A DNA stretch of 32,960 nt from Microbacterium aerolatum (GCF_007988825.1 NZ_BJUW01000022.1:1-32960), one strand, 5' to 3'; positions 1-9,006 are shown, counted from the first letter of the stretch. The notes: generated by a model not told the origin, from the sequence alone. Numbers and translations are program-made.

Positions 1-55
1 GGGCCAGGACCCGCCGCAAGTGAGGCACGCAGGCGGCTGACCGGATGCCGCAGCC
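1..55. other. Short non-coding tail downstream of the pxp operon
   Basis: These bases follow the stop codon of the biotin carboxylase gene. They are too short to judge. I see no clear hairpin or start of another gene. Confidence 0.3.
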
Positions 56-1768
56 TCAGCCGATGCGGCCGATCACGGCGTCCGCGCTGACCGTGTCGCC
101 GGCGGATGCCGCGTGCGACAACTTTCCTGCGCGATGCGCGGCGATCTGGGTCTCCATCTTCATCGCATCCAGCACGGCGACGGCATCCCCCGCTTCGATC
201 GAAGCGCCGTCATCGACGAGCCAGCGCACCAGGCTCCCCGGCGCGGGGGCGCGCAGGTCGGCCGGGTCGGCGGTCGCTTCCGGTGGGGCCGGCGAGCCCG
301 ACGACGCGAATCCCCGCAACAGCGCTGCCGGAACCCCGAGCACCACCCGGCGCCCGTCGATCTCGACGCCGAAGCGCTGCATCCCGGCATCCTCGATCGG
401 TGCCGGCCGCAGCTGCGGCTCCAGGCGCGGCAGCAGCGTGCTCTCGATCCACTGCGTGTGGACGCCGAACGTCTCCGTCGCGAACTCCGGCTCGTCGACG
501 GCGAGCCGATCGAACCCGATCACGGTGGCAGGGCCCTCGACCGCGAGCTCGCGCAGCGCGCGGCGCGCGCGCACCAGCGCGGCATCCCGCGTGTCGGCGT
601 GCACGATGAGCTTCGCGATCATCGAGTCGAACGACGGTTGCACGACATCCCCCGCCTCGATCCCGCTGTCCCAGCGGACGCCGGGGCCACCCGGGATCCG
701 CAGCGACTCCACCAGGCCGGGGCTCGGCAGGAACCCGCGCCCCGGGTCTTCGGCGTTGATGCGGAACTCGAACGCGTGACCGCGCGGCTCCGGCGTCTGG
801 TCGAACGAGACCCCGAGTCCCTCCGCGATGCGGAACTGCTCGCGCACCAGGTCGACGCCGGTGATCTCCTCGGTCACAGGATGCTCCACCTGCAGCCGCG
901 TGTTCACCTCGAGGAACGAGATCGTGCCGTCGGCCGCCAGCAGGAACTCGACCGTTCCTGCGCCGCGGTACGACACCTCGGCGCAGATCCGCCGCGCCGC
1001 CTCGTGGATCTCCGAACGCTGCTCCGGTGTCAGGCCGGGCGCCGGCGCCTCCTCGATGAGCTTCTGGTTGCGGCGCTGCATAGAGCAGTCCCGGTCGCCG
1101 ACGGCGATCACCGCGCCCTGACCGTCGCCGAGCACCTGCACCTCGATGTGGCGCGGGCTTTCCAGGAACCGCTCCACGAAGCACTCTCCGCGCCCGAACG
1201 CCACGATCGCCTCGCGAGTGGCGGCGTCGAACGCCTCGGCCACCTCGGCGAGTTCGCGCACGACCTTGAGTCCGCGTCCTCCGCCGCCGAACGCGGCCTT
1301 GATCGCGAGGGGCAGCCCGTGCTCCTCGGCGAATGCGACGGCTTCGGCGGGCCCGGCGAGCGGCTGGTCGGTTCCGGCGGCGAGAGGGGCGCCGACCTTC
1401 TGCGCGATGCGGCGGGCGGTCATCTTGTCGCCGAGGGCGTCGATGCTGTCGGGCGAGGGGCCGATCCAGGTGAGCCCGGCATCCTCGACCGCGCGCGCGA
1501 AGGCGGCGCTCTCGGACAGGAAACCGTACCCGGGGTGCACGGCGTCGGCTCCGGAGGCCTGCGCCGCTTCCAGCAACGCGGATATCGACAGGTACGTGTC
1601 CGCAGCGGTCGTGCCGTCGAGCCCCACGGCTTCGTCGGCGAGACGCACGTGCAGCGCCTCGGCATCCTGGTCGGCGTAGACCGCGACCGAGGCGTAACCC
1701 GCCTCGGCGCAGGCGCGGATCACGCGCACGGCGATCTCGCCGCGGTTGGCGATCAGTACCTTCTTCAT
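56..1768 (-). CDS. accC: Biotin carboxylase fused to a biotin carboxyl carrier domain (AccC-BCCP type)
   Basis: This 570-residue protein carboxylates its own biotin using ATP and bicarbonate. The N-terminus (KVLIANRGEIAVRVIRA) is the standard biotin carboxylase opening. A glycine-rich ATP-grasp loop (GGGGRGLKVV) and the signature EVNTRLQVEHPVTEE follow, then the biotin carboxylase C-terminal domain. The last 70 or so residues form a biotinyl domain with AMKMET, the biotinylated lysine being about K537. The ATG at 1768 is preferred because it has an AAGAAGGA ribosome site and overlaps the upstream stop by 4 bp (ATGA). It is the last gene of a five-gene operon with pxpA and pxpBC. No acyl-CoA carboxyltransferase subunit is nearby, so its carboxyl acceptor is more likely linked to 5-oxoproline metabolism than to fatty acid synthesis; this is inference from context. 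Confidence 0.93.
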   Translation of the reverse strand: MKKVLIANRGEIAVRVIRACAEAGYASVAVYADQDAEALHVRLADEAVGLDGTTAADTYLSISALLEAAQASGADAVHPGYGFLSESAAFARAVEDAGLTWIGPSPDSIDALGDKMTARRIAQKVGAPLAAGTDQPLAGPAEAVAFAEEHGLPLAIKAAFGGGGRGLKVVRELAEVAEAFDAATREAIVAFGRGECFVERFLESPRHIEVQVLGDGQGAVIAVGDRDCSMQRRNQKLIEEAPAPGLTPEQRSEIHEAARRICAEVSYRGAGTVEFLLAADGTISFLEVNTRLQVEHPVTEEITGVDLVREQFRIAEGLGVSFDQTPEPRGHAFEFRINAEDPGRGFLPSPGLVESLRIPGGPGVRWDSGIEAGDVVQPSFDSMIAKLIVHADTRDAALVRARRALRELAVEGPATVIGFDRLAVDEPEFATETFGVHTQWIESTLLPRLEPQLRPAPIEDAGMQRFGVEIDGRRVVLGVPAALLRGFASSGSPAPPEATADPADLRAPAPGSLVRWLVDDGASIEAGDAVAVLDAMKMETQIAAHRAGKLSHAASAGDTVSADAVIGRIG

Positions 1769-3378
1769 GACTGTCCTTCTTCGATGCGGAAGCGGATGCG
1801 AGCACCCGGAGGAAGCTGGGCGGCGAGATCCAGGCAGCGATCGGTGAGCGCGCCGATGATCGGGTAGCCGCCGGTGAGCGGGTGGTCGGGCAGGAACAGC
1901 ACCGGCTGCCCGTCGGCGGGCACCTGGATCGCTCCGGTCACGGCGCCCTCGCTGGGGAGTTCGCCCTGGGTTGCGCGCTCCAGCGGCACCCCGCCGTGCA
2001 GGCGGATGCCGACCCGATCGGAGCGCGGAGTGACCAGCCACTCCTGCGTCGTGAGCGTCTGGAGGGCGGATGCCGTGAACCAGTCGTCGCGCGGACCGAG
2101 CGTGATGTCGAGTTCGACGAGGTCGCCGGATGCCGGAAGCTCACGCGGTTGCACGAGAGGATCGACCGCGCCCGCCACGGCGTTCCCGATCGCGATGACG
2201 TCGCCTGCGGCGAGCGCGTCCGGGCCGAGTCCGGCGAGCGTGTCGGCGGCGCGGCTGCCGAGGGCGGATGCCGCGGCCAGTCCGCCGCGGATGCCGATGA
2301 CGTAGCGGAGCCCGCGGGTCGGGTGCCCGAGGGCGAGCTCGTCGCCGGCGACGGTGGCGAACGGGGTGGCGTGCGGGATGTTGCGCGCGATCCGATTCGC
2401 GTCGGTCAGAGTCAGGTCGCCCTCGGCTCCGGTGACGACGGCGACGCCGTCTCCGTGGAAGCGCAGGGTCGCGCCGCCGACGCTCTCGAGGACAGCGGCG
2501 CCCGGCTGGTTGCCGACGGCTCGGTTCGCATCGCGCATGGCGGTGCGGTCGGCGGCCCCGGATGCCGAGACGCCGAGGGCCGCGTGGCCGGGACGCCCGG
2601 CATCCTGCACCAGCAGCTGCATAGACGGGCGGATGACCTCGACAGCTGCCCCAGCGGGAAAACCCAGACCATCTGGCGTGTCGTCGGCGCGGCGGGCCCC
2701 GACACGCCGACGGTCGTCCGTGTCGTCTCTGTTTTCCGATGGGGCGGAGTGGGCTGACGAGGAGATGACGTCCCGATCAGCGCGCTCGAACCGCACGGAC
2801 GTCCCTGGTGCCAGGAGCGCCGGCGGATCGCGGTCGATGTCCCACATCACGGCATCCGTGCGTCCGATGAGCTGCCAGCCGCCGGGGCTCTCCCTCGGAT
2901 ACACCCCGGTGAATTGGCCGGCGAGCGCGACCGATCCCGCCGGCACTCGCGTGCGCGGCGACGACCTGCGCGGCACGTCGAACAGCGGATCGCTGCTGAC
3001 GATGTAACCGAAGCCGGGTGCGAAGCCCGAGAACGCGACCTGCCAGTCGGCGGTGAGGTGGCGGTTCACGAGCTCCTCCGCCGAGACGCCGAGCAGCCCC
3101 GCAGCTTCAACGAGATCCTCCCCGTCGTACCGCACCGGCACGGTGACCTCGCGCGTGTGCGGCACGTGCTCGGCATCCAGCTCAGTCGCCTCGAGAACAG
3201 CGGCGAGCGCCGCGGCCGACGTCCGCACCGGGTCGAAGCTCACGAGCACGGTGCGCGCGCCCGGGATGCGCTCGACGACACCGGGTACGCCGTCCCAGGC
3301 GAGGTTCAGCCGCATCGCCTCGTCGAGGTCGGCTGCCTCGACCAGCAGCGACCGGTCGGATGCCGTGAGGATGCGCAT
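1765..3378 (-). CDS. pxpBC: 5-oxoprolinase subunits PxpB and PxpC fused in one protein (KipI-KipA type)
   Basis: This 537-residue protein joins two subunits that are separate in Bacillus (KipI/KipA) and E. coli (PxpB/PxpC). Residues 1 to about 205 are the PxpB half (allophanate hydrolase subunit 1 fold) and carry the GFAPGFGYI motif. A polar, low-complexity linker of about 35 residues follows. From about residue 237 the PxpC half starts with VEVIRPSMQLLVQDAGRPG and GVSASGAADR, typical of the carboxyltransferase/subunit-2 family. With PxpA, this family performs ATP-dependent opening of 5-oxoproline to glutamate. Its start overlaps the stop of the DUF1445 gene by one base (TGATG), and its stop overlaps the biotin carboxylase start by 4 bp, indicating translational coupling. 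The PxpC family is often called biotin-dependent carboxyltransferase, which fits the next gene. Confidence 0.92.
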   Translation of the reverse strand: MRILTASDRSLLVEAADLDEAMRLNLAWDGVPGVVERIPGARTVLVSFDPVRTSAAALAAVLEATELDAEHVPHTREVTVPVRYDGEDLVEAAGLLGVSAEELVNRHLTADWQVAFSGFAPGFGYIVSSDPLFDVPRRSSPRTRVPAGSVALAGQFTGVYPRESPGGWQLIGRTDAVMWDIDRDPPALLAPGTSVRFERADRDVISSSAHSAPSENRDDTDDRRRVGARRADDTPDGLGFPAGAAVEVIRPSMQLLVQDAGRPGHAALGVSASGAADRTAMRDANRAVGNQPGAAVLESVGGATLRFHGDGVAVVTGAEGDLTLTDANRIARNIPHATPFATVAGDELALGHPTRGLRYVIGIRGGLAAASALGSRAADTLAGLGPDALAAGDVIAIGNAVAGAVDPLVQPRELPASGDLVELDITLGPRDDWFTASALQTLTTQEWLVTPRSDRVGIRLHGGVPLERATQGELPSEGAVTGAIQVPADGQPVLFLPDHPLTGGYPIIGALTDRCLDLAAQLPPGARIRFRIEEGQS

Positions 3379-4178
3379 CAGACGATGTACTCCGCATCCG
3401 GAACGTCGGTGATGAACATGTACCCCGGCGAGTGGGTGACGGCGAACGGCGGCTTGGACGCCATGATCGCCGCCTGAGGGGTGACGCCGCAGGCCCAGAA
3501 CACCGGGATCTCGCCGTCACGCACCTCCGGCGCATCGCCGAAGTCGGGCAGGCTGAGGTCGGCGATGCCGAGCGACGCGGGATCGCCGACGTGCACGGGG
3601 GCGCCGTGGACTGCGGGGGTCCGTCCGGAGATCTGCACGGCATCCGCCACCCGCCCGGCGGGAATCGGACGCATCGAGACGACCATCTCGCCACGGAGCC
3701 GCCCGGCCGGCGTGCAATCGATGTTCGTGCGGTACATCGGCACGTTCCGGCCGAGTTCCTGGTGACGGATCGGGATGCCGGCCTCGACGAGGCCGGTCTC
3801 GAACGTGAAGCTGCATCCGATCAGGAACGCGACGAGGTCGGGATGCTCCTCCCACGCCGGCCGCGCGTCGGTGACCTCCTCGGCCAGTTCGCCGTCACGC
3901 CAGATCCGGTAGCTGCCGATGTCGGTGCGGATGTCGCTTCCCGGCGCGAGCACAGATTCGATCTGCCCCTGCTCGATGACCTCGAGCACGGGGCACGGCT
4001 TCGGATTGCGCTGCGCGTACAGCAGCGTCTCGAACGCCCAGTCGGCCGGAACCGCGATGAGGTTGGCCTGCGTGAGCCCCGCGGCGATACCGCTGGTCGG
4101 TTCCGAAAACCCCTCCCGGTACGCCTGGCGTGCAGTGCGCGCGGCCCGCAGCTGGTCGGGGGTGGCGACGACGGACAC
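3378..4178 (-). CDS. DUF1445 family putative hydro-lyase (YcsI-like)
   Basis: A 266-residue cytosolic protein of the YcsI/DUF1445 family, found beside pxpA and kipI-kipA in Bacillus subtilis. Family landmarks include [18 protein letters not shown] near the N-terminus, a central [13 protein letters not shown] and the late [12 protein letters not shown] chose GTG at 4178 because it gives the usual family length and leaves one base between it and the pxpA stop; a longer ATG-started reading would extend into pxpA with an Arg-rich, unconserved N-terminus. The biochemical role is not firmly established: a lyase or cyclase acting on glutamate or 5-oxoproline-type compounds is plausible, since a DUF1445 domain also occurs in the mammalian D-glutamate cyclase DGLUCY. 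That role is inference. Confidence 0.88.
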   Translation of the reverse strand: MSVVATPDQLRAARTARQAYREGFSEPTSGIAAGLTQANLIAVPADWAFETLLYAQRNPKPCPVLEVIEQGQIESVLAPGSDIRTDIGSYRIWRDGELAEEVTDARPAWEEHPDLVAFLIGCSFTFETGLVEAGIPIRHQELGRNVPMYRTNIDCTPAGRLRGEMVVSMRPIPAGRVADAVQISGRTPAVHGAPVHVGDPASLGIADLSLPDFGDAPEVRDGEIPVFWACGVTPQAAIMASKPPFAVTHSPGYMFITDVPDAEYIV

Positions 4179-4179
4179 G

Positions 4180-4944
4180 TCAGGCCGCCGTGAACGGGGC
4201 GATCGTGATGCCGGCTGCCTGCAGCATCCGTTTCGTCTCCGCGGCCATCGCGATCGAGCCGGGGCTGTCACCGTGCACGCAGATGGACTGTGCGTCGACG
4301 CGCACGTCGGTGCCGTCGATCGCGCGGATCACGCCCTCGTCTGCGAGGCGCACCATGCGCTCGGCGACGGCGGCGGGGTCGCGCAGCACGGCCCCGTCCT
4401 CGGTGCGGGAGACGAGCTGGCCGTCCGGCTGGTACGCCCGGTCGGCGAACGCCTCTGCGGCGACCGCGAGCCCGGCGCGAGCCGCCACGTCCAGCACAAC
4501 GCCGCCGGCGAGACCCAGGAGCACCAGGTTCGGGTCGATGGCCTTGATGGCGGCGACCACGTCGGCCGACTGCCGCTCATCCCGGGCGATCGTGTTGTAG
4601 AGAGCGCCGTGCGGCTTGACGTAGGCGACCGTCCCGCCGACGGCGGAGGTCAGTCCGATCAGCGCGCCGAGCTGGTACTCGACGTGCGCCTGCAGCGTCG
4701 CCGAGTCGATGTCGACCTTGGTTCGTCCGAAGTTCTCGTAGTCGCGGTACCCGGGGTGGGCGCCGATCACGACGCCGCCCTGCACGGCGGCGGCAAGCGT
4801 ATCGCGGATGCCCTCCGGGCTGCCGGCGTGGAACCCGCACGACACGTTCGCGCTGGTGACGATCTCGAGCATCGCCGCATCGTCGCTGACGACGCGGCCC
4901 TGGACGTTCTCGCCGAGGTCGGAGTTCAGGTCGATGGTGGGCAT
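4180..4944 (-). CDS. pxpA: 5-oxoprolinase subunit PxpA (LamB/YcsF family)
   Basis: This 254-residue protein begins [10 protein letters not shown], the hallmark of the LamB/YcsF family, and contains [13 protein letters not shown] and an IGAHPGYRD segment, all typical of PxpA. PxpA works with PxpB and PxpC in ATP-dependent hydrolysis of 5-oxo-L-proline to glutamate in the cytosol. The ATG at 4944 has a GGAG site 8 nt upstream and lies 2 bp after the transporter stop. A longer in-frame reading upstream lies inside the transporter gene and is Arg/His-rich, so it is rejected. It sits second in the operon and is directly followed by the DUF1445 gene. Confidence 0.95.
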   Translation of the reverse strand: MPTIDLNSDLGENVQGRVVSDDAAMLEIVTSANVSCGFHAGSPEGIRDTLAAAVQGGVVIGAHPGYRDYENFGRTKVDIDSATLQAHVEYQLGALIGLTSAVGGTVAYVKPHGALYNTIARDERQSADVVAAIKAIDPNLVLLGLAGGVVLDVAARAGLAVAAEAFADRAYQPDGQLVSRTEDGAVLRDPAAVAERMVRLADEGVIRAIDGTDVRVDAQSICVHGDSPGSIAMAAETKRMLQAAGITIAPFTAA

Positions 4945-4946
4945 TG

Positions 4947-6221
4947 TCAGGCTCCGATTCCGAGGAAGGCGAAGATTGGTCCGACCGAGACGATACCCAT
5001 GTACCAGGTCAGCAGGGTCACGAGCGTGCCGGCGATCAGCAGCCACATCGGGTACTTGCGCGTGCCGAGCAGATCGCGGCGGAACCAGCCGATGTACATG
5101 AACACGGTCAGTCCGATGGGCAGGATCAGTCCGTTGAAACCGCCGACGAAGACGAGGATCGCGGCGGGCGCTGTGCCGATGAGCAGATAGATGATCAGCG
5201 ACACGACGATGAAGATCACCGTCGCCCACTGCAGCGACCAGCCACCGAGGAAGCGCTTGTGGAAGGTGGAGAGGAACGTCGCCGACGTGTACGCGGCGCC
5301 GATCACCGAGCTGAGCGCCGCCGCCCAGAAGATCGCGCCGAAGATCCGCAGGCCCGCGTCTCCCAGCACGGCGCCGAATGCCTGGCCGGCCGGGTTGGCA
5401 GCCTGCGTGGTGAGGTCGAGCGTCACGCCGGATGCCACGACGCCGAGGATCGCGAGGAAGAGCACGTAGCGCATGATGCCGGTGATGATGATGCCGTTCG
5501 CGGCGGCACGCATCACCGGGCCCGCCTGCTCGGGGCCGACGTGCCCGGAGTCGAGGTAGCGGTGCGCTCCGGAGTAGGTGATGTAGCCGCCGACGGTGCC
5601 GCCGACGATCGTCGTGATGGTGGCGAAGTTCAGCTCGTCGGGCGCGAACGTCTGGCGCAGTGCTTCGCCGATCGGCGGCTGCGACATGATCGCGACGGCC
5701 ACGGTCATGCCGATCATCGCGATGCCGAGGACGACGAGGACGATGTCCATGACCCGCCCCGCCTTCTTGATGAGGAAGATGATGATCGCGAGGGCGCCGG
5801 TGACGAGGCCGCCGATCTTCGGGTCGATGCCGAGCAGGGCGTTGAGCCCGAGGCCACCGCCGGCGATGTTGCCGATGTTGAAGGCGAGTCCGCCGATCAC
5901 GATGAGCACGGCGATGATGTGGCCCGAGAACGGGATGGCGCTGTTGGCCAACTCACCGGCGCGCTTGCCGGAGGAGGTGATCATCCGCCAGATGTTCAGC
6001 TGCACGGCGATGTCGATGAGCACCGAGACGAGGATGGCGAACGCGAAGGCGGCGCCGAGCTGGGCGGTGAAGGTGGCGGTCTGGGTGATGAAGCCCGGGC
6101 CGATGGCGCTGGTGGCCATCAGGAAGATCGCGCCGATGACGCCACTGCGGCCTACGCGCTTCTTCACCGCGGCGAGCTGGGCGTCGGTCTGAGTCTGCTC
6201 TGACATGAAGGGGGATCCCAT
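4947..6221 (-). CDS. NRAMP-like transporter of the 5-oxoproline operon (YcsG-like)
   Basis: A 424-residue integral membrane protein with about 11 hydrophobic segments and an NRAMP-family layout. It is the first gene of the pxp operon, the position taken by YcsG in Bacillus. Metal-transporting NRAMP proteins have DPGN in the first unwound helix and an MPH-type motif in helix 6. Here the first helix reads [14 protein letters not shown], so the Asp is Gly and the Asn is Phe, and the helix-6 region reads [14 protein letters not shown] without MPH. It therefore probably does not carry Mn/Fe in the usual way; uptake of 5-oxoproline or a related substrate is an inference from the operon. An alternative start at 6206 (MSEQTQ) is five codons inside; neither start has a strong ribosome site. 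Confidence 0.88.
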   Translation of the reverse strand: MGSPFMSEQTQTDAQLAAVKKRVGRSGVIGAIFLMATSAIGPGFITQTATFTAQLGAAFAFAILVSVLIDIAVQLNIWRMITSSGKRAGELANSAIPFSGHIIAVLIVIGGLAFNIGNIAGGGLGLNALLGIDPKIGGLVTGALAIIIFLIKKAGRVMDIVLVVLGIAMIGMTVAVAIMSQPPIGEALRQTFAPDELNFATITTIVGGTVGGYITYSGAHRYLDSGHVGPEQAGPVMRAAANGIIITGIMRYVLFLAILGVVASGVTLDLTTQAANPAGQAFGAVLGDAGLRIFGAIFWAAALSSVIGAAYTSATFLSTFHKRFLGGWSLQWATVIFIVVSLIIYLLIGTAPAAILVFVGGFNGLILPIGLTVFMYIGWFRRDLLGTRKYPMWLLIAGTLVTLLTWYMGIVSVGPIFAFLGIGA

Positions 6222-6251
6222 CGTCTTTGTTGGGTGTCGGATGACACCGAG

Positions 6252-6284
6252 TGTAGAACACGAACGGGGTCGATTGTTCTACAA
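6252..6284. promoter_or_regulatory. Pair of FadR/GntR-type operators between transporter and gntR
   Basis: Two sites of form TGT-N3-ACA lie 23 bp apart: TGTAGAACA at 6252-6260 and TTGTTCTACAA at 6274-6284. Their 9-bp cores are also exact inverted copies of each other. FadR-subfamily GntR regulators bind short GT-N-AC palindromes, so these are probable sites for the divergent regulator, placed to control both directions. The two-turn spacing would put both sites on one DNA face. Confidence 0.75.
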
Positions 6285-6322
6285 GAATGTTTCCGGCATG
6301 CTACGAAGCGCGAGCGCTCCCC

Positions 6323-6328
6323 TAGCAT
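6323..6328 (+). promoter_or_regulatory. Putative -10 box of a leaderless gntR transcript
   Basis: TAGCAT ends six bases before the GTG start of the regulator. There is no convincing Shine-Dalgarno sequence, so transcription may start at the GTG. The -35 region is not recognisable. Confidence 0.45.
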
Positions 6329-6334
6329 GAAGGC

Positions 6335-6973
6335 GTGATCCAACAGGGGCTGCTGGCCGACGCACTGCGACAGAGCATCATCGACGGCGAGTTCGCGCCG
6401 GGCTCGAAGCTGTCCGAGGCGATGCTGGCCGGCCGGTTCGAGGTCTCCCGCAACACGGTCCGCGAGGCGTTCCGCGTTCTCGCCGAGCAGGGGCTGATCG
6501 AGCACACGCCGCATCGCGGGGTCTCGGTCGCAGCACCCACCATCGCGGACGTCATCGACATCTACCGCTCGCGACGCACCATCGAGTGCACAGTCCTGCG
6601 GGGGTGCGAGCCGCAGCATCCTGCCGTCCAGCGCATGACGGGGACCCTCGAGGAGGCCGAACGCCTCATCCCCGAGGAGGAGTGGCGGGGCGTCGGAAGC
6701 GCGAACATGGCGTTCCACGTCGCTCTCGTCGACCTCGCCGACAGCCCGCGCCTCGCCCGAACGTACCGAAATCTTGCCGCGGAGTTGCGTCTCGTCTTCC
6801 TCGAGATCGACGACCCCCGGGCGCTGCACGAGCCGTTCGTGCGCAAGAACCGCATCGTTCTCGATGCGCTGCTGAACAAGGGGCCGGATGCCGCGGCCGA
6901 CGCCCTCGAGGACTACCTGATCCAGTCGGAGCGGCTGGTGCTGGGGGCGTTCTCGCGGATGGGCAAGCATTAG
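6335..6973 (+). CDS. GntR family transcriptional regulator, FadR/FCD subfamily
   Basis: A 212-residue DNA-binding regulator. The N-terminal winged helix-turn-helix covers about residues 5-70 (LRQSIIDGEFAPGSKL, then SRNTVREAFRVLAEQGLIEH), a textbook GntR signature. The rest is an all-helical FCD ligand-binding domain with candidate metal/ligand residues in EEEW and FHVALVDLADS. The start is GTG at 6335; an ATG eight bases upstream is out of frame and closes at once. It is divergent from the 5-oxoproline operon, so 5-oxoproline, glutamate or a related acid is the likely effector (inference). Two matching operator sites lie in the shared promoter region. Confidence 0.92.
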   Translation: MIQQGLLADALRQSIIDGEFAPGSKLSEAMLAGRFEVSRNTVREAFRVLAEQGLIEHTPHRGVSVAAPTIADVIDIYRSRRTIECTVLRGCEPQHPAVQRMTGTLEEAERLIPEEEWRGVGSANMAFHVALVDLADSPRLARTYRNLAAELRLVFLEIDDPRALHEPFVRKNRIVLDALLNKGPDAAADALEDYLIQSERLVLGAFSRMGKH

Positions 6974-7009
6974 CGGGAATAGATCTCGCGTGGAGGCGTT
7001 TAACCTGAC

Positions 7010-7873
7010 ATGAAGGAAAAACTTGCCGCGGCAACAACAATGGGGGCTGTCACCCTGTTCGTCGCCGACCTCGATGCGATGACCTCCTTCTACCGTGACG
7101 TCGTCACCCTTCAGGTGCTCAGCTCCGAGGGCGACACCGTGGTGCTCGGACGCGCCGGCATCCCGATCGTCGTCCTGCAGCACTCTCCGTCACTGAAGCA
7201 CGCGGCACGAGGCTCCGCCGGCATGTTCCACACCGCCATCCTGTTCGAGACGCAGGCGGCGCTGGCAGCCGCTCTGTACTCGGTCGCGCAGCGCGCGCCG
7301 CAGACCTTCACCGGCAGCGCCGACCACCTCGTCAGCCAGGCGTTCTACCTGACCGACCCCGAGGGCAACGGCATCGAGCTGTACTGGGATCGTGCGCGGT
7401 CGGAGTGGTCGTGGACGCACGGTCAGGTCGAGATGGCGACGCTGTACCTCGACCCGAACACCTTCCTCCGCGAGCACCTGACCGAGGAGGTCGCGGCCGG
7501 ATCGACCGCGACAGAGCGTGCAGAGATCGGACACGTGCACCTCTCCGTCGGCGATGTCGCCTCGGCCCGCGACTTCTACGTGCGCCGACTCGGCTTCGAC
7601 GCCACCCTGGCGATGGGAGACCAGGCGCTGTTCGTCAGCGCCGGCGGCTACCACCACCACATGGCGATGAACGTCTGGAACTCGCGCGGCGCCGGCCCGC
7701 GGATGCCGGCACTGGGCCTCGGACAGGTCGACCTCGCGCTGCCGAACGCGGACGCCCTCGGCGAACTGAACGAGCGTCTCACCCACTTCGGCAGTCAGGT
7801 CGCCGACGACGGCAAGACACTGACGTTCCGCGACCCGTGGAACAACATCCTCAAGGCTCAGCTCGCCGCCTGA
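7010..7873 (+). CDS. VOC family protein, tandem glyoxalase/dioxygenase fold (CatE-like)
   Basis: A 287-residue cytosolic protein with two vicinal-oxygen-chelate halves. The first (about residues 10-130) has VTLFVADLDAMTSFYRDV and ends DPEGNGIELYWDR. The second (about 165-287) starts IGHVHLSVGDVASARDFYV and contains GGYHHHMAMNVW, the arrangement seen in Bacillus CatE-type ring-cleavage dioxygenases. His and Glu residues in these motifs could bind a divalent metal. The true substrate is unknown. ATG 7010 has no good ribosome site; ATG 7040 (Met11) is an alternative. It lies 36 bp after the gntR stop and could be read with it, but that link is weak. Confidence 0.85.
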   Translation: MKEKLAAATTMGAVTLFVADLDAMTSFYRDVVTLQVLSSEGDTVVLGRAGIPIVVLQHSPSLKHAARGSAGMFHTAILFETQAALAAALYSVAQRAPQTFTGSADHLVSQAFYLTDPEGNGIELYWDRARSEWSWTHGQVEMATLYLDPNTFLREHLTEEVAAGSTATERAEIGHVHLSVGDVASARDFYVRRLGFDATLAMGDQALFVSAGGYHHHMAMNVWNSRGAGPRMPALGLGQVDLALPNADALGELNERLTHFGSQVADDGKTLTFRDPWNNILKAQLAA

Positions 7874-7909
7874 GACCCACCGATCGGGTCGCTTCGGCGA
7901 ACGCGGCGG

Positions 7910-8920
7910 TCAGCTCGGCGGAGCCAGGAGCGCGAGCAGATCGGCTGATGCCACATGCGCGTTGAGGCCCGGGTCCGCCAACCGCCGGCATCCATCCAGT
8001 TCGACCGTGAAGGCGACCGCATCTTCCCCGCCCAGGAGCAGATGCACGACGACGAACCGGGTCGCGGCCGCCGCGCAGGTCGCCGCGGCGGGCGCGTGTG
8101 GCACCTCCGAGAGGAGCGCTCTCGCCTCGGATGCGGTCAGTTCCCGCATCCCGACGAACACCCCGGCGTCCCCCGCGGGTGCAGGTGCTGTCTCGCTCGG
8201 AGTGGTGGCGGCGTAGTCGCACAGCCGCGCGCCGGCCACCTGCGACGCTTCCGGCCAGGCGGGCATCTCGTACGGAATGAGATGATCCTCGCCGACGGCC
8301 TGGTCGCCGCCGGGCACTGTCTGTCCGGCATCCAGCCAGTCGGCATCGCTCGGATCGGCGAGCACCAGCATCCCGGCCTGCGTCGCGCAGCCGGCCACCG
8401 TCGCCCCGTTCGATTCGACCAGCGAGACGGGCGTGAACGTCTCGTCGACCACGGTGAGCGCATCGAGCGCGACCTCGAGCCCCACCTGCTTGGGCGCCCC
8501 GCACCCGTCAGCGGGAATGGCGACGCGTACGACGTCACCTTCTGCCCGCTCGATCCACAGCTCCGGAACGAGGTACGCGACGGCAGCGCACGGTCCGGCC
8601 GACCTCGGGTCGCTCGGCGTCGCGAGAGCGGTGAGCACGGGCTCCAAGTCACCCTCCAGGCGCTCGAGCATCACCCCCGACCAGACCCCATCGCGGTCTT
8701 CCTGCGAGGCGAACGGGTTGCAGCGCAAGACGGCGACGGCATCGAATCCCTCGGGCACGAGTCCGGCCTCGGCATACCCGTCCGCGTACGTCTCGGGGCA
8801 CGTGGCCGTCGGCACCGGCACCGCGTCGACGCGCGGATCGGGGCCGATCCCGGGAAGGATCGCGCATCCGGCGAGCACGAGCGCGAGAGCGAGCAACGCC
8901 ATCACTGCCGTCCGCCGCAT
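7910..8920 (-). CDS. Hypothetical secreted lipoprotein
   Basis: A 336-residue protein with a clear lipoprotein signal (RRTAVMALLALALVLAGC), the lipid-modified cysteine being about residue 19. ATG at 8920 is chosen because it places the signal peptide at the N-terminus; the longer in-frame reading adds 17 charged residues. The mature part has about ten further cysteines, suggesting disulfides outside the cell. Two similar segments recur (PADGCGAPKQVGLEVALDAL and ELDGCRRLADPGLNAHVASA), each followed by a helix-like stretch, which hints at an internal duplication. I do not recognise the family. It is convergent with the VOC gene and 86 bp downstream of cebR. Confidence 0.8.
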   Translation of the reverse strand: MRRTAVMALLALALVLAGCAILPGIGPDPRVDAVPVPTATCPETYADGYAEAGLVPEGFDAVAVLRCNPFASQEDRDGVWSGVMLERLEGDLEPVLTALATPSDPRSAGPCAAVAYLVPELWIERAEGDVVRVAIPADGCGAPKQVGLEVALDALTVVDETFTPVSLVESNGATVAGCATQAGMLVLADPSDADWLDAGQTVPGGDQAVGEDHLIPYEMPAWPEASQVAGARLCDYAATTPSETAPAPAGDAGVFVGMRELTASEARALLSEVPHAPAAATCAAAATRFVVVHLLLGGEDAVAFTVELDGCRRLADPGLNAHVASADLLALLAPPS

Positions 8921-9006
8921 CGCGCCCTCCTCCCCCTCGACGCTAGAGCGCACCTCGACCGTGCAGCGCAACGAAGCGGTAACTTTCCGCGGCCAGGCAC
9001 GTCACC

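Noticed and set aside
113..1867. Long plus-strand frame of 584 codons opposite the biotin carboxylase
   Set aside because: Same antisense artefact: no recognisable domain, while the minus strand encodes a clear biotin carboxylase.
4944..6203. Plus-strand frame opposite the NRAMP-like gene, very rich in Asp, Glu and His
   Set aside because: It mirrors hydrophobic codons of the membrane protein on the other strand and is not a real acidic protein.
6308..6322. GAGCGCTC word before gntR as a third CebR site
   Set aside because: Only the inner 8 bases match; the outer bases do not form TGGGAGCGCTCCCA, and the gene is unrelated to cellobiose.
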